A stretch of 64,000 nt of DNA, taken from the NCBI RefSeq assembly GCF_002844375.1, contig NZ_CP024200.1, positions 664,001-728,000 on the forward strand, written 5' to 3'. Position 1 is the first letter of the stretch, and each line of letters opens with the position of its first letter. Shown piece after piece: positions 26,235 to 35,731 of this stretch. The translations under genes were made by a program, and so were the position numbers. The stretch is from Thalassospira marina (GTDB lineage Bacteria > Pseudomonadota > Alphaproteobacteria > Rhodospirillales > Thalassospiraceae). Under the pieces are notes generated by a model. The model did not search any database. It was not told the DNA's origin and saw only the letters and a program-made list of their open reading frames with translations.

Positions 26235-27113
26235 TTAATCGCGGCGCGAGGTCGCGTATTTTTCAGATTGCTCATAATAGTCATCAAAGCCGATGCGCTT
26301 GCGCAATTCTTCCCAGCTCATCAGCATATTATCACGCGGTTGACCGGCCTTGAGCAATTGCAGGGTTTCCACCATTGCCTTCATGGCCGATGCCATCAAT
26401 GACAGTGGATATGCTGCAATCTTAAATCCGATTTCACGAAGTTCTTCGGGTGAAAGATCAGGTGTTTCACCGCCCTCAAGGATATTGGCCATCTTTGCCC
26501 CCGGAAGGGCACCGCAAATGGTGCGCATTTCATCAACCGATTTGGGTGCTTCCACAAACAGGATATCAGCCCCCAGTTCGGCAAATTTCGCGGCACGGTC
26601 AATGGCTTCGGCCAGCCCGTGTTCATGGCGCGCATCGGTCCGCGCCAAAATCAGGATATCTGCCCCGGCCTCACGGGCATCAACTGCGGCACGGATACGG
26701 TCAAACGCTTCATCACGTCCAACAACTTCCTTGCCCTTGGTATGGCCGCAGCGTTTCGGGGCAACCTGGTCTTCGATCATGACCGCGGCACAACCAGCCT
26801 TGGCAAAACCCTGCACCGTGCGGCGTACATTCATGGCATTGCCATAACCCGTATCGCCATCGCCAATCACGGGGATGGAAACCGCATCGGTAATGTTACG
26901 GGCCTGGTCCAGCACCTCGCCATAGGACATAAGCCCCAGGTCCGGCGCACCAATGCGCGCCGCCGCCGCCGAGAAACCCGACATAAAGGTCAGGCCAAAT
27001 CCCTGCTGTTCAATCAGTTTTGCCGAAAGCGCATCAAAACAGCAGGGCATGGTAATCAGTTCGTCACGCGCTAGCATGGCGCGAAGCGTATTGGCAGGTG
27101 TCATGTTCTTCAC
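26235..27113 (-). CDS. isocitrate lyase/PEP mutase family protein
   Basis: 292-residue TIM-barrel enzyme. It has the lyase motif KRCGH (catalytic Cys), the metal-binding GDGDTGYGN and ARTDAR. The family includes 2-methylisocitrate lyase, oxaloacetate decarboxylase, dimethylmalate lyase and phosphonate mutases; a Cys in KxCGH favours a C-C lyase over a mutase. It is the last gene of the dctPQM operon and probably acts on the imported carboxylate. The start is GTG 27113, overlapping the dctM stop, or ATG 27104; neither has a clear ribosome site. Confidence 0.85.
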   Translation of the reverse strand: MKNMTPANTLRAMLARDELITMPCCFDALSAKLIEQQGFGLTFMSGFSAAAARIGAPDLGLMSYGEVLDQARNITDAVSIPVIGDGDTGYGNAMNVRRTVQGFAKAGCAAVMIEDQVAPKRCGHTKGKEVVGRDEAFDRIRAAVDAREAGADILILARTDARHEHGLAEAIDRAAKFAELGADILFVEAPKSVDEMRTICGALPGAKMANILEGGETPDLSPEELREIGFKIAAYPLSLMASAMKAMVETLQLLKAGQPRDNMLMSWEELRKRIGFDDYYEQSEKYATSRRD

Positions 27114-28540
27114 AGTTTAAACGGAATATAAAGGGCGAGGTCCGGCCACACATAAAGGATCACCGCGGTCAAAAACATCAGCAGGATGAAGGGGAAAACC
27201 CCCTTTGACACTTCGCCAAGCGGTGTTCGCGCGACCGATTGAATGACATAAAGATTCATGCCGACAGGGGGGGTAATCAGCGCACATTCAACCATGATCA
27301 CCATGTAAACCCCAAACCAGATCGGATCAATCCCCAGCGCCATGGCCGCAGGCAACAGAACCGGCGTCATGATCAGCACCATGGAAAGGGCTTCAAACAC
27401 CAGCCCCATCAACAGCAGCACAACCGATACCACCAGCACAAAACCAAGCTGGGTATCAACATTGTGGCTGATCAGAACCGAAATATCCTGCGGGATACGA
27501 TAAAGCGTGATCGCCTTGCCAAAAACCTTGGCCCCGGCAATGATCAGAATAACCGAAACCGTCGTTGCCATGCTTTCAAAGGCGGCTTTTTTAATGCCAT
27601 CCCATCCCAAAGCAGGCATGACAACACGAATATTCATGCGCGTCACCAGGCGGTCAAACCCGCGAAACAGCCCAAAAACAATGATCGGCAGCAGGAAGTA
27701 ACCAATGATCGGCCCCTGCCCCTTAAAGACCATGTAATAAACCGCATCGGCCAAAATCATGCTGGCAGGCAAGCGCAAAACCGGAATGGTAATGGCAAGC
27801 GCTGCCGCAAAGCCAATGGCGGCCGCCTCGGTCGGGGTGAAGGCACCACCATAAATACCGGCAATAATCAAAACCGCTAGCAAAATGGCCGGAAACGCCT
27901 TAAAGGTTGCCGCCCAGCGTTCATTCCAGTTCTTTTTGGGTTCCGGCACCTGGCCGCCAAGGCGGGCATAAATCATCGAAAACACTATAAACAGCACCAG
28001 CAGGGCAATGCCCGGGCCAATACCCGCCAAAAACAGCGAAATAACCGATTCTTCAGTCACAAAGCCATAAATGATCAGCGGAATGGACGGCGGAATAAGA
28101 ATTCCCAGCGTGCCGCCAGCTGCCAGCAGGCCATAAACAAAGCGCTTATTATAACCCCGATTGATCATTTCCGGGATGGCAACCGTGCCAATCGTTGCCG
28201 CCGTGGCAACAGACGACCCCGAAATGGCAGCAAAAACACCACAGGACAAAATGGTTGCAACCGCAAGGCCACCGGGCCAATGCCCGACCCAGGCACTAAC
28301 AGCGGCAAACAGATCCTTGCCAACACCGGCCTGCAACAGGACGTTCGACATCAGCAAAAATAACGGCACAGCCAGCAGAATAAAGCCATCAAGCGTGGAT
28401 AAAATGGCCTGGGGCGCCATCAGCGGCGAAAAACCGCCCAGCACCAGCATGGCTAGGCCAAGCCCACCCAGCGCAAAGGCCACCGGCACACGAATAAGCA
28501 GAACCGCAAACAGGGCGATCAGTGTCAGAACAATGGTCAT
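27110..28540 (-). CDS. dctM: TRAP transporter large permease (DctM)
   Basis: Twelve-segment membrane subunit of a TRAP importer, which uses a sodium or proton gradient. Motifs include GSSVATAATIG, LGILIPPSIPLI and the late LITPPVGMNL. It has 476 residues, whereas DctM is usually about 425; the surplus is a stretch near residues 265-312 that contains one added hydrophobic segment (IIGYFLLPIIVFGLF) between the normal segments. The start overlaps the end of the small-permease gene. Confidence 0.92.
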   Translation of the reverse strand: MTIVLTLIALFAVLLIRVPVAFALGGLGLAMLVLGGFSPLMAPQAILSTLDGFILLAVPLFLLMSNVLLQAGVGKDLFAAVSAWVGHWPGGLAVATILSCGVFAAISGSSVATAATIGTVAIPEMINRGYNKRFVYGLLAAGGTLGILIPPSIPLIIYGFVTEESVISLFLAGIGPGIALLVLFIVFSMIYARLGGQVPEPKKNWNERWAATFKAFPAILLAVLIIAGIYGGAFTPTEAAAIGFAAALAITIPVLRLPASMILADAVYYMVFKGQGPIIGYFLLPIIVFGLFRGFDRLVTRMNIRVVMPALGWDGIKKAAFESMATTVSVILIIAGAKVFGKAITLYRIPQDISVLISHNVDTQLGFVLVVSVVLLLMGLVFEALSMVLIMTPVLLPAAMALGIDPIWFGVYMVIMVECALITPPVGMNLYVIQSVARTPLGEVSKGVFPFILLMFLTAVILYVWPDLALYIPFKL

Positions 28541-29103
28541 TCATGCGCCCCTTGCGGAATTTCCCGGCCCATCACAACGCGGATAATTTCAATCAGTGAC
28601 TGGATCGCCAGCAAGGCAAAGCCCACAAATACCGGCAATTCGGAAATCCAGGTTGGCAAATCCAGCATCGAACCCGTGGTACGGCCCCGTTCCAGGCTTT
28701 CAAAGAAAATGCCAAAGCCTTTCCACGCCACCACAATCGAGAAGATGCCCACAACGGCCATTGCCAGAATTTCAAGAACACGCTGCATGGTGGGGCTGCA
28801 TAGACGGGTTATGGCATCAACCGCAATATGGCGGCGTGTTGCCAGCGCCCAGGGCATCCCAATTAGCGATCCCCAAATCAGGCATAGCTGCGAAAGCTCT
28901 GCCGCCCAGATGGTGGGACGAACGAAAAAATACCGCGCAACCACTTCCCAGCTCAGCATCAGCCCTGCCGCAACAAACAGCAGCGCCCCTATCCAGGCCA
29001 GTGCAACAATAAATCGGTTATACATTGTGGGACTTCGCGCGAAGGCCGGCACAACCGGGACCCCCGCCTTTCCTGTGGTGGAAATTTTAAATATCTTGGT
29101 CAT
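28537..29103 (-). CDS. dctQ: TRAP transporter small permease (DctQ)
   Basis: Four-segment membrane subunit of about 188 residues that joins the large permease in a TRAP complex. The motif SWEVVARYFF followed by WAAELSQLCLIWGSLIGMPWA is the usual DctQ core. I chose ATG 29103; a TTG at 29130 would add nine residues. There is no strong ribosome site at either, and a hairpin lies just upstream. Confidence 0.87.
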   Translation of the reverse strand: MTKIFKISTTGKAGVPVVPAFARSPTMYNRFIVALAWIGALLFVAAGLMLSWEVVARYFFVRPTIWAAELSQLCLIWGSLIGMPWALATRRHIAVDAITRLCSPTMQRVLEILAMAVVGIFSIVVAWKGFGIFFESLERGRTTGSMLDLPTWISELPVFVGFALLAIQSLIEIIRVVMGREIPQGAHE

Positions 29104-29112
29104 CTCAGACAG

Positions 29113-29150
29113 GAACACCGCCAGCAGCAAAAATACTGGCGGCGGTGTTC
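29113..29150 (-). terminator. intercistronic hairpin between dctP and dctQ
   Basis: GAACACCGCC pairs with GGCGGTGTTC, with CCAG/CTGG extending the stem around a bulge. On the minus strand it follows the dctP stop by about 27 bases. No T run, so partial attenuation or message stabilisation is likely. Confidence 0.55.
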
Positions 29151-29176
29151 CGTCAACTGGTCGTCAAACCGTCAGA

Positions 29177-30166
29177 TCAAAGCTTTTTGGCAGCGTCAAA
29201 AACCTGCTTGCCCAGATCACCGGCACTGTTGAGGAAGGAATCATAAACCGGCTGCGAAACTGCACGCCACTGTTTCACTTCTTCATCGGTCGGGGTGTAA
29301 ATAGTCATCCCGGCTTCTTCGGATTCCTTGAATGCGGCTGCTTCAATCGCACTCATACGATCACGCACGTCTTTTTCGGCATCGCGGGAGGCTTCGGTAA
29401 TGATCGCGCGCTGGTCATCGGTCAGGCCGTTCCAGAAATCGGTATTGATCATGACCAGGAATTCAACGTCAGCCATATTGGTGATGGTGACGGTATCCAT
29501 GACTTCCCACAATTTACGCGATTTCACACCGGAAATGCCGGTCATGCCGATATCAACCGTGCCACGCTGATAGGCAAGATACTGTTCCGAACCGGAAATC
29601 AGGGTCGGTGCGCCACCGGCTGCTTCGGTGAATTCACCCAGCGATTTGCCAAATACACGGACTTTTTTGCCTTCAAGGTCTTTGGGGGTGTGGATCGGCG
29701 CACCCTTGGACAGCATGATGGTGCCGCCATAAGCCTGCCACCACAAAACGGTCGAACCGGTATCAGCAATAGCTTTGTCCAGCGGGCCACGAACGGGCGA
29801 ACCCGGTGCAACTGCCGCACGAACCTTGGCTTCGGAATCCAGCACGAACGGCTGATAGAATACGTCAACTGCCGGCACATCACCTGCATAGCGCGTCAGC
29901 GAAGCCGAACCCATTTCAATGGAGCCCGACCCAACGGCGCTGGGGATTTCCTTGTCTTTATAAAGGGTGGCAGAATCATAAATTTCAACGGCGATATTGC
30001 CGTTTGATTTTTCTTCGACTTCTTTTTTAAACAGTTCAAGGTTCTGAACAATATGACTTTTGGGCGGAAGCTGGGATGCGATGCGCAATGTTACATCTGC
30101 GGCCTGTGCCGCCCCGCTAACCCCTACCGCAGCCATCAAGGCAGCGATCATGGCAATTTTTTTCAT
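29177..30166 (-). CDS. dctP: TRAP transporter periplasmic binding protein (DctP)
   Basis: 329 residues with a Sec signal peptide ending at AAQAAD. The DctP family signs are RIASQLPPKSHIVQNLELF and, in the ligand region, KVRVFGKSLGEF and the carboxylate-binding Arg therein, with PTLISGSEQYLAYQRGTVDIGM. First gene of the operon dctP-dctQ-dctM-lyase. The substrate is an organic acid, probably a di- or hydroxy-carboxylate since a lyase of that kind follows. Confidence 0.92.
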   Translation of the reverse strand: MKKIAMIAALMAAVGVSGAAQAADVTLRIASQLPPKSHIVQNLELFKKEVEEKSNGNIAVEIYDSATLYKDKEIPSAVGSGSIEMGSASLTRYAGDVPAVDVFYQPFVLDSEAKVRAAVAPGSPVRGPLDKAIADTGSTVLWWQAYGGTIMLSKGAPIHTPKDLEGKKVRVFGKSLGEFTEAAGGAPTLISGSEQYLAYQRGTVDIGMTGISGVKSRKLWEVMDTVTITNMADVEFLVMINTDFWNGLTDDQRAIITEASRDAEKDVRDRMSAIEAAAFKESEEAGMTIYTPTDEEVKQWRAVSQPVYDSFLNSAGDLGKQVFDAAKKL

Positions 30167-30348
30167 GATGAACGTCCTCTGGGTTTTTTAATTACAATCA
30201 ATTCCAATCATGCGCGAAGATGGTCCAATTTGCCCCAAGGGTTCAACATTTTTTCGCCGTAATGTGCAATTTTAGCCGGTAAATACCCCGCAGGCGGCCC
30301 ATTTCATAAACCTTTGCGCGCAGGTGCAGTGCACACACACGCATCATA

Positions 30349-30356
30349 TGTATACA
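30349..30356. promoter_or_regulatory. TGTATACA palindrome upstream of dctP
   Basis: An 8-base perfect palindrome of the shape often bound by GntR/FadR regulators lies about 180 bases upstream of dctP. It follows a GTGCA/TGCAC repeat (30325-30334). Only a candidate; the nearest regulator gene encodes a LysR protein. Confidence 0.3.
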
Positions 30357-30435
30357 CTTGCACCCATAAGGTCATTTTCAGGAAATATTATTCGCGCGCG
30401 ATGACACCGGGCGATCAAACGCACCGACAACTACC

Positions 30436-31365
30436 CTAATCCCGGAACGGGTCGGGAATTTGGGTTTTAAGGTCGCTTCGCCGCACCAGCTCCAGAAACG
30501 CAACAGCGGCGGGTGACAATGTCCGCCCCGAACGCCAGATAAGGCCGATATCGCGCAACATCTCCGGCTCACCCAGCGGGCGGAAAATAAGGGGTTCACG
30601 CCCCAATACCGGCAATGTCAGGGCCGGCAGGGCCGTTACCCCCAATCCTTGCGAAACAAACGCCCCTGCCGTTGCCAGATGGGAAACCTCGAACCGGGGG
30701 CGAAACAGCAATCCCTGCTGGGCACAGGCGGCATCGGTCAACATGCGCACGCTGGTCCCCGTTGCCATGGCAACAAAGGGCTGGCTGACCAGTTCCTGCC
30801 AGGAATAGCTGCGCTTTTCATCAAGTGGCCCACCCGGTGCCCCAACCGCGACAAAACGATCAGTCAGAAGCTTTTGAAAGGATAACCGTTCGGAAACCTC
30901 GACCGCACCGGCGGTAAAGCCCAAATCCGCCTGCCCCAGTTCAACCTCGCGGATGATGCCATTTGATAAAACATCATTGATCTGCACATCGACATCAGGG
31001 TGGGCATCCAAAAACTGCTGCACCAGCCGGGGCAACAGGCCAGCGGTGACCGATGGCAAACCCGCAATCGTCAGGCGGCCACGCCGGGCGGCCTGATAGG
31101 CCATAAATTCGGCCATCGCGTTTTCGGTGGTATTTAAAATTCGCTCAGCCAGCCGCAAAAACGTTTGGCCCTGCGGGGTCAACGTTACATTGCGGGTGTC
31201 ACGGTCAAACAGGCGGCAACCAACCCGCCCTTCCAGGCGGGTGATCTGGCGGCTAAGCGCAGATGGCGAAACACCAACAGCATCGGCAGCCGTGCGAAAA
31301 CTGCCACTATCCACCAGGGCGCGAAAGGCCCGCATTTCATCGATATCGACATTAATGCGTTTCAT
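30436..31365 (-). CDS. LysR-family regulator
   Basis: 309 residues with N-terminal helix-turn-helix (GSFRTAADAVGVSPSALSRQ, about 21-40) and LysR effector domain. It is divergent from the TAXI importer operon across 138 bases and runs toward dctP. By the usual LysR rule it controls the divergent TAXI/AtuA genes; control of dctP cannot be excluded. Confidence 0.9.
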   Translation of the reverse strand: MKRINVDIDEMRAFRALVDSGSFRTAADAVGVSPSALSRQITRLEGRVGCRLFDRDTRNVTLTPQGQTFLRLAERILNTTENAMAEFMAYQAARRGRLTIAGLPSVTAGLLPRLVQQFLDAHPDVDVQINDVLSNGIIREVELGQADLGFTAGAVEVSERLSFQKLLTDRFVAVGAPGGPLDEKRSYSWQELVSQPFVAMATGTSVRMLTDAACAQQGLLFRPRFEVSHLATAGAFVSQGLGVTALPALTLPVLGREPLIFRPLGEPEMLRDIGLIWRSGRTLSPAAVAFLELVRRSDLKTQIPDPFRD

Positions 31366-31470
31366 GCATCAATTATCGCATTTTTTTCACTTCAAGCAAC
31401 AAAACTTATCAGGCACACTTTTGAACGTTGCGAAAAAGAAAACCAATAACCTGTCGCAACATCCATAAAA

Positions 31471-31485
31471 GCCCGCATGACGGGC
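31471..31485 (+). other. small hairpin in the leader of the TAXI binding-protein gene
   Basis: GCCCG CATGA CGGGC forms a 5-base stem just upstream of the GGGAGG ribosome site at 31490-31495. It could shape translation start. The region also holds GTTGCG (31426) and CGCAAC (31455), which may be LysR contact points. Confidence 0.35.
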
Positions 31486-31503
31486 ATTCGGGAGGAAAAA
31501 CCA

Positions 31504-32472
31504 ATGAAATTCAAAACACTCGCGCTTGCGGGCGCACTTGCTATTGGCCTGTCACTGCCTGCCATGGCCCAGCAAAAATTGCTGGTTGGCTCGACATCCG
31601 CATCTTCAAGCCATTACGGTTATTTCGTTGCCGTATCCAAGCTGATCAACGAAAAAGCCGACGGGCTGGAAGCATCGGTTGTGGAAACCGGTGCCACGAT
31701 GGATAATTTGCGCCGCATCGAACGCAACCAGATTGACCTTGGCCTTGTCACCACCAATGTCGCCCAGCACGCCAAGGCCGGTACCAACAAATTTGAAGGT
31801 CATCCGCTCGATATCGGGCTGTTGTGGGTTTATACCGGCGCACCGCAAAACGTGATCGTGCGCGAAGATGCCGGCGTCAAATCACTCGCCGATCTGGCCA
31901 ATGTCCGCTTTAATCCCGGTATCAAGGGATCGGCCACCGAAAGCACGACCGAGGCGGTCTTTAAAACCCTTGGCCTGTCGGCCGATTATGTGCGCGGCTC
32001 GACCACCGATGTCGTTGACATGATCAAGGATAACCGATTGGCAGGTTATGTAAAATCGGGTGCTGGCGAACGGCTTGATAGTTCCACCGTCGATATCGCC
32101 ACCTTCACACCGATCCGCGTTCTTAGCCTGACTGATGATCAGAAAAAAACGCTGGCCGAAAAAATGCCCGATATTTCACTGGTGGATATCCCAGCCGGTG
32201 CCGCCGATGGCGTACCAGCCTATTCCACCTGGAGCTTTGGCGTCGGTGTTGCCGCAGGTATGAAGCTTTCGGAAGACACCGCCTATAAAATCGTTGATGC
32301 CATCATGAGCGACAAAACCGTTCAGGGCGAAGCAATGGCCAGCGTAAAGGGTGCGGATCTTGCGAAGCTGACCCTGCAATATGGGACCATTCCGCTCCAT
32401 CCCGGTGCGGCAAAATGGTTCCGCGAGCATGGCTATGACATCCCTGCCCGCCTTGACCCTGCCAAAAGCTGA
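31504..32472 (+). CDS. TAXI-family TRAP solute-binding protein
   Basis: 322 residues with a signal peptide (cleavage near AMAQQ). The TAXI signature is visible as LLVGSTSASSSHYGYFVAVS followed by a pattern of GATMDNLRRIERNQIDLGLV. TAXI proteins pair with fused DctQM permeases, and one follows here. ATG 31504 has GGGAGGA upstream; an in-frame ATG at 31477 would lie ahead of that site. Substrate unknown; the linked AtuA pair suggests a branched or terpenoid-like carboxylate. Confidence 0.9.
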   Translation: MKFKTLALAGALAIGLSLPAMAQQKLLVGSTSASSSHYGYFVAVSKLINEKADGLEASVVETGATMDNLRRIERNQIDLGLVTTNVAQHAKAGTNKFEGHPLDIGLLWVYTGAPQNVIVREDAGVKSLADLANVRFNPGIKGSATESTTEAVFKTLGLSADYVRGSTTDVVDMIKDNRLAGYVKSGAGERLDSSTVDIATFTPIRVLSLTDDQKKTLAEKMPDISLVDIPAGAADGVPAYSTWSFGVGVAAGMKLSEDTAYKIVDAIMSDKTVQGEAMASVKGADLAKLTLQYGTIPLHPGAAKWFREHGYDIPARLDPAKS

Positions 32473-32530
32473 TAAGCTGGCACCAGCAAAGCAATAATAA
32501 AAAACCAGAGCATTCGGGAGGAAATTCGCC

Positions 32531-34390
32531 ATGCTGATGCGTGTGCAAAACGGGCTTGCCATCCTTGTGGGGGCATTTGTCTTCTATACGGCCGCATCCG
32601 GCCCGTTTGAAAGTCTTATTCAGCGTGCGATTTTCCTCGCTTTGGTGATCTGCCTTGGTCTTGCGGTTTATCCGCTGGGCAAAGATACCAAATGGCGGCT
32701 TGCCGGCCTGATCATTGATCTGGCACTGGCCGCCCTTAGCATTGCCGCCTGCAGCTATATTGTTATCAATTACGATAACATCATGACCACCCTGCCGTGG
32801 GCCACCCCGCATGACATGGCCCTGACCACCTGCCTGGTAATTGCGATCCTTGAAGTGGGCCGTCGGGCTGTAGGCATTATATTTCCGATGCTTGTGGTTA
32901 TCGGCTTGGCCTATGCCCTGTTTGGGCAAAACCTGCCCGGTATTTTGGGGCATCGTGGCTTTGATGGTGCCTTTGTCACCGAAACCCTGTTTTTGGGTGA
33001 CCTTGGCATTTGGGGCATGTTAACCGGCGTTGCCGCCACTGTGATTGCCGCCTTTGTGCTGTTTGGTGCGCTGTTGCTTCATACCGGCGGCGGGCAAAGT
33101 TTTATGGACCTTGCCATGCGCATTGGTGGCCGCCAGCCCGGTGGTGCGGCCAAAATCGCCACCATCGCCAGTGGTTTGTTTGGCATGATTTCCGGCTCTG
33201 CCGTTGCCAATGTTGCCACAACAGGCAATTTCACCATCCCGATGATGAAACGCTTGGGCTACCCCGCCCCCTTTGCTGCTGCGGTCGAAGCTGTCGCCTC
33301 CACCGGGGGCCAAATTGCGCCGCCCATCATGGGGGCTGCGGCCTTTGTGATGGCCGAAATCCTCGGTGTTTCCTATGTCGATATCATGGTCGCGGCAATT
33401 ATTCCGGCATTGCTGTTTTATCTGTCGGTTTTTGTCACCGTGCATATCATTTCGGTCCGCCGCGGGCTTAGCCTGGTTCCCGATAGCGAATTACCGGCCT
33501 GGTCGCGCATTTTGCAATGGCGGCGGGTTCTGCCAATCATTGCTGCGCTGGGCGGGCTTGGCATTGGTATTTTCATGGGCCGTTCGGTTGCGACATCCGC
33601 CTTTTATGGCATTGTCGGCCTGCTGCTGGCGTTTGTATTCACATCCCTTGGCAAGCTTACCCCGGCCGAAATGGCAAAACGTGTGATCGAAGGCATCGCC
33701 GATGCGGGCAAAGGCATGGTGATTATCGGTGTTTTGCTGGCCGGGGCGCAAATTCTGGTCTCCATGATCAATATGACGGGCATTGGCGTAACGTTAAGCT
33801 CGCTGATCGTGGCGGTCGCTGGCAATTCCATCATTCTTGTTGCGCTGATTGTCGCAGCAGTCTGCCTCATCATGGGCATGGGCCTGCCGACAACAGCGGC
33901 TTATGTGCTGGTCGCTGCCGTATTGGCACCGGCCATGACCAATGTCGGCGTTGACCCGTTAACGGCGCATCTTTTCGTCTTTTATTTTGCCACCATTTCC
34001 GTCATCACCCCGCCGGTTTGTGTGGCTGTTTTTGTCGGCGCGGGCATTGCCAATACCAACTGGTTGCCTGCCGCGGTCGAGGCCGTGCGCCTTGGCGCTG
34101 TCACCTATGTCGTGCCCTTCATGTTGCTGCTTTATCCCGGCATGACGGGGCGTGGTGGTGCCATTGAAATCATCAATGCCTGCCTGTCCGGTCTGGTTCT
34201 GGTATTTGCCATTCCAGCCCTTCTGGGGGGACAGCGGCTTTTTGGCTCTGTCTGGCTGGACCGCGCCATTTTCATCGCCTGCATCCTGCTTGCGATCTGG
34301 TCTTTCATCCTGGCCCCCGTCATCGCCGTGCTGCTGCTGGCAGGGTGCCATTATTGGGCACGCAGCCAAAAACCGGTACAGGAGGCCTGA
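32531..34390 (+). CDS. TRAP transporter fused permease (DctQM type)
   Basis: 619 residues: an N-terminal four-segment DctQ part (MLMRVQNGLAILVG onward) fused to a DctM part with ISGSAVANVATTGNFTIP, ASTGGQIAPPIMGAAAFVM and MGMGLPTTAAYVL. The fusion form is the usual partner of TAXI binding proteins. GGGAGGA lies before the ATG. It is followed directly by the AtuA-like gene. Confidence 0.93.
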   Translation: MLMRVQNGLAILVGAFVFYTAASGPFESLIQRAIFLALVICLGLAVYPLGKDTKWRLAGLIIDLALAALSIAACSYIVINYDNIMTTLPWATPHDMALTTCLVIAILEVGRRAVGIIFPMLVVIGLAYALFGQNLPGILGHRGFDGAFVTETLFLGDLGIWGMLTGVAATVIAAFVLFGALLLHTGGGQSFMDLAMRIGGRQPGGAAKIATIASGLFGMISGSAVANVATTGNFTIPMMKRLGYPAPFAAAVEAVASTGGQIAPPIMGAAAFVMAEILGVSYVDIMVAAIIPALLFYLSVFVTVHIISVRRGLSLVPDSELPAWSRILQWRRVLPIIAALGGLGIGIFMGRSVATSAFYGIVGLLLAFVFTSLGKLTPAEMAKRVIEGIADAGKGMVIIGVLLAGAQILVSMINMTGIGVTLSSLIVAVAGNSIILVALIVAAVCLIMGMGLPTTAAYVLVAAVLAPAMTNVGVDPLTAHLFVFYFATISVITPPVCVAVFVGAGIANTNWLPAAVEAVRLGAVTYVVPFMLLLYPGMTGRGGAIEIINACLSGLVLVFAIPALLGGQRLFGSVWLDRAIFIACILLAIWSFILAPVIAVLLLAGCHYWARSQKPVQEA

Positions 34391-34393
34391 TTG

Positions 34394-35731
34394 ATGAAAA
34401 CCCTTCGTATCGGTACCGGCGCGGGCTTTGCAGGCGACCGTATTGAACCCGCAGTAGAGCTCGCCCGGCATGGCAACCTTGATTATCTGGTTTTTGAATG
34501 CCTGGCGGAACGCACCATTGCCTTGGCCCAGCAGGCGAAAATGCAAAATCCCCAGGCTGGTTTTGACCCATTACTGGAACGGCGGATGCGTGCAGTTCTG
34601 CCCGTTTGTTATCAAAACAAAACCCGCATCATTTCGAATATGGGTGCGGCCAACCCGGAAATAGCAGGCCAGCGCACCCTTGAAATTGCCCGCGAACTGG
34701 GCCTGCAGGGTTTGCGCATTGCCATTGTGTGCGGCGATGATGTGCACGATCAAATCGTGCACGATAAGTTTGCGTTAATGGAAACTGGCCAAACCCTGGC
34801 CGACCTTGCCAAGCCGGTGATTTCCGCCAATGCCTATCTTGGTGCCGGGCCAATTGTACGTGCACTGGCCGATGGCGCCGATATCGTCCTGACCGGGCGC
34901 GTTGCGGACCCGGCCATGTTTCTTGCCCCGCTTATTCATGAATTTGGCTGGGCAATGGATGACTGGCAAAAGCTGGGCCGGGGGACGCTGGTAGGCCATT
35001 TGCTGGAATGCGGCGGGCAAATCAGCGGTGGTTATTACGCCGATCCCGGCATCAAGGATGTGCCTGATATCGCCAATCTTGGCTTCCCGCTGGCCGAGGT
35101 TCAGGAAAATGGCAATGCCACCATTACCAAAGTCGCCGGGACGGGCGGTGTTGTCTCGGTTGCGACCTGCAGCGAACAGTTGCTTTACGAGGTACATAAC
35201 CCGGCGGCCTATCTGCAACCCGACGTGATTGCCGATTTTTCCAACGTCACCATGGTTCAGGATGGCCCGGACAGGGTTAATATCTCTGGCGGAAATGGCC
35301 ATGCGCGCACCGGAACGCTGAAGGTTTCGGTGGGTTATGTCGATTCATTTGTCGGCGAAGGGCAAATTTCATATGCCGGTGCCAATTGCGTGGCACGTGG
35401 CCGCCTGGCGCTGGATATCGTTGATCAACGCCTGAAAATGACGGGTGTAAACTGCCTTGAAACCCGTGGCGATCTGATCGGCCTTGATGCCATTCTGGGC
35501 CGATATGATGGCGATACCTCGCAAATCCCCGAAATCCGCGCCCGTTTTGTTGGCCGCACCGCAACAATGGCGGATGCAAAACGCATTGGTGAGGAGGTCG
35601 AAAGCCTTTACCTCAACGGTCCGGCGGCAGGGGGCGGTGTAACCCAATCCGCGCGGCAAATTGTTGGCATTGTCTCGGGCCTGATTGATCAATCCCGCGT
35701 CACCCCCACCATCACATTCCTGAAGGCATGA
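34394..35731 (+). CDS. AtuA-family acyclic-terpene-utilisation protein (DUF1446), main domain
   Basis: 445 residues. The start TLRIGTGAGFAGDRIEPAVE and the motif LDYLVFECLAERT are typical of the DUF1446/AtuA family, a member of the citronellol/geraniol catabolic clusters of Pseudomonas whose exact reaction is not settled. AtuA of Pseudomonas also has a C-terminal domain; here that part is a separate gene that overlaps the stop. ATG 34394 has GGAGG 8 bases upstream; a TTG lies one codon before. Co-transcribed with the TAXI importer, so it should act on the imported acid. Confidence 0.85.
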   Translation: MKTLRIGTGAGFAGDRIEPAVELARHGNLDYLVFECLAERTIALAQQAKMQNPQAGFDPLLERRMRAVLPVCYQNKTRIISNMGAANPEIAGQRTLEIARELGLQGLRIAIVCGDDVHDQIVHDKFALMETGQTLADLAKPVISANAYLGAGPIVRALADGADIVLTGRVADPAMFLAPLIHEFGWAMDDWQKLGRGTLVGHLLECGGQISGGYYADPGIKDVPDIANLGFPLAEVQENGNATITKVAGTGGVVSVATCSEQLLYEVHNPAAYLQPDVIADFSNVTMVQDGPDRVNISGGNGHARTGTLKVSVGYVDSFVGEGQISYAGANCVARGRLALDIVDQRLKMTGVNCLETRGDLIGLDAILGRYDGDTSQIPEIRARFVGRTATMADAKRIGEEVESLYLNGPAAGGGVTQSARQIVGIVSGLIDQSRVTPTITFLKA

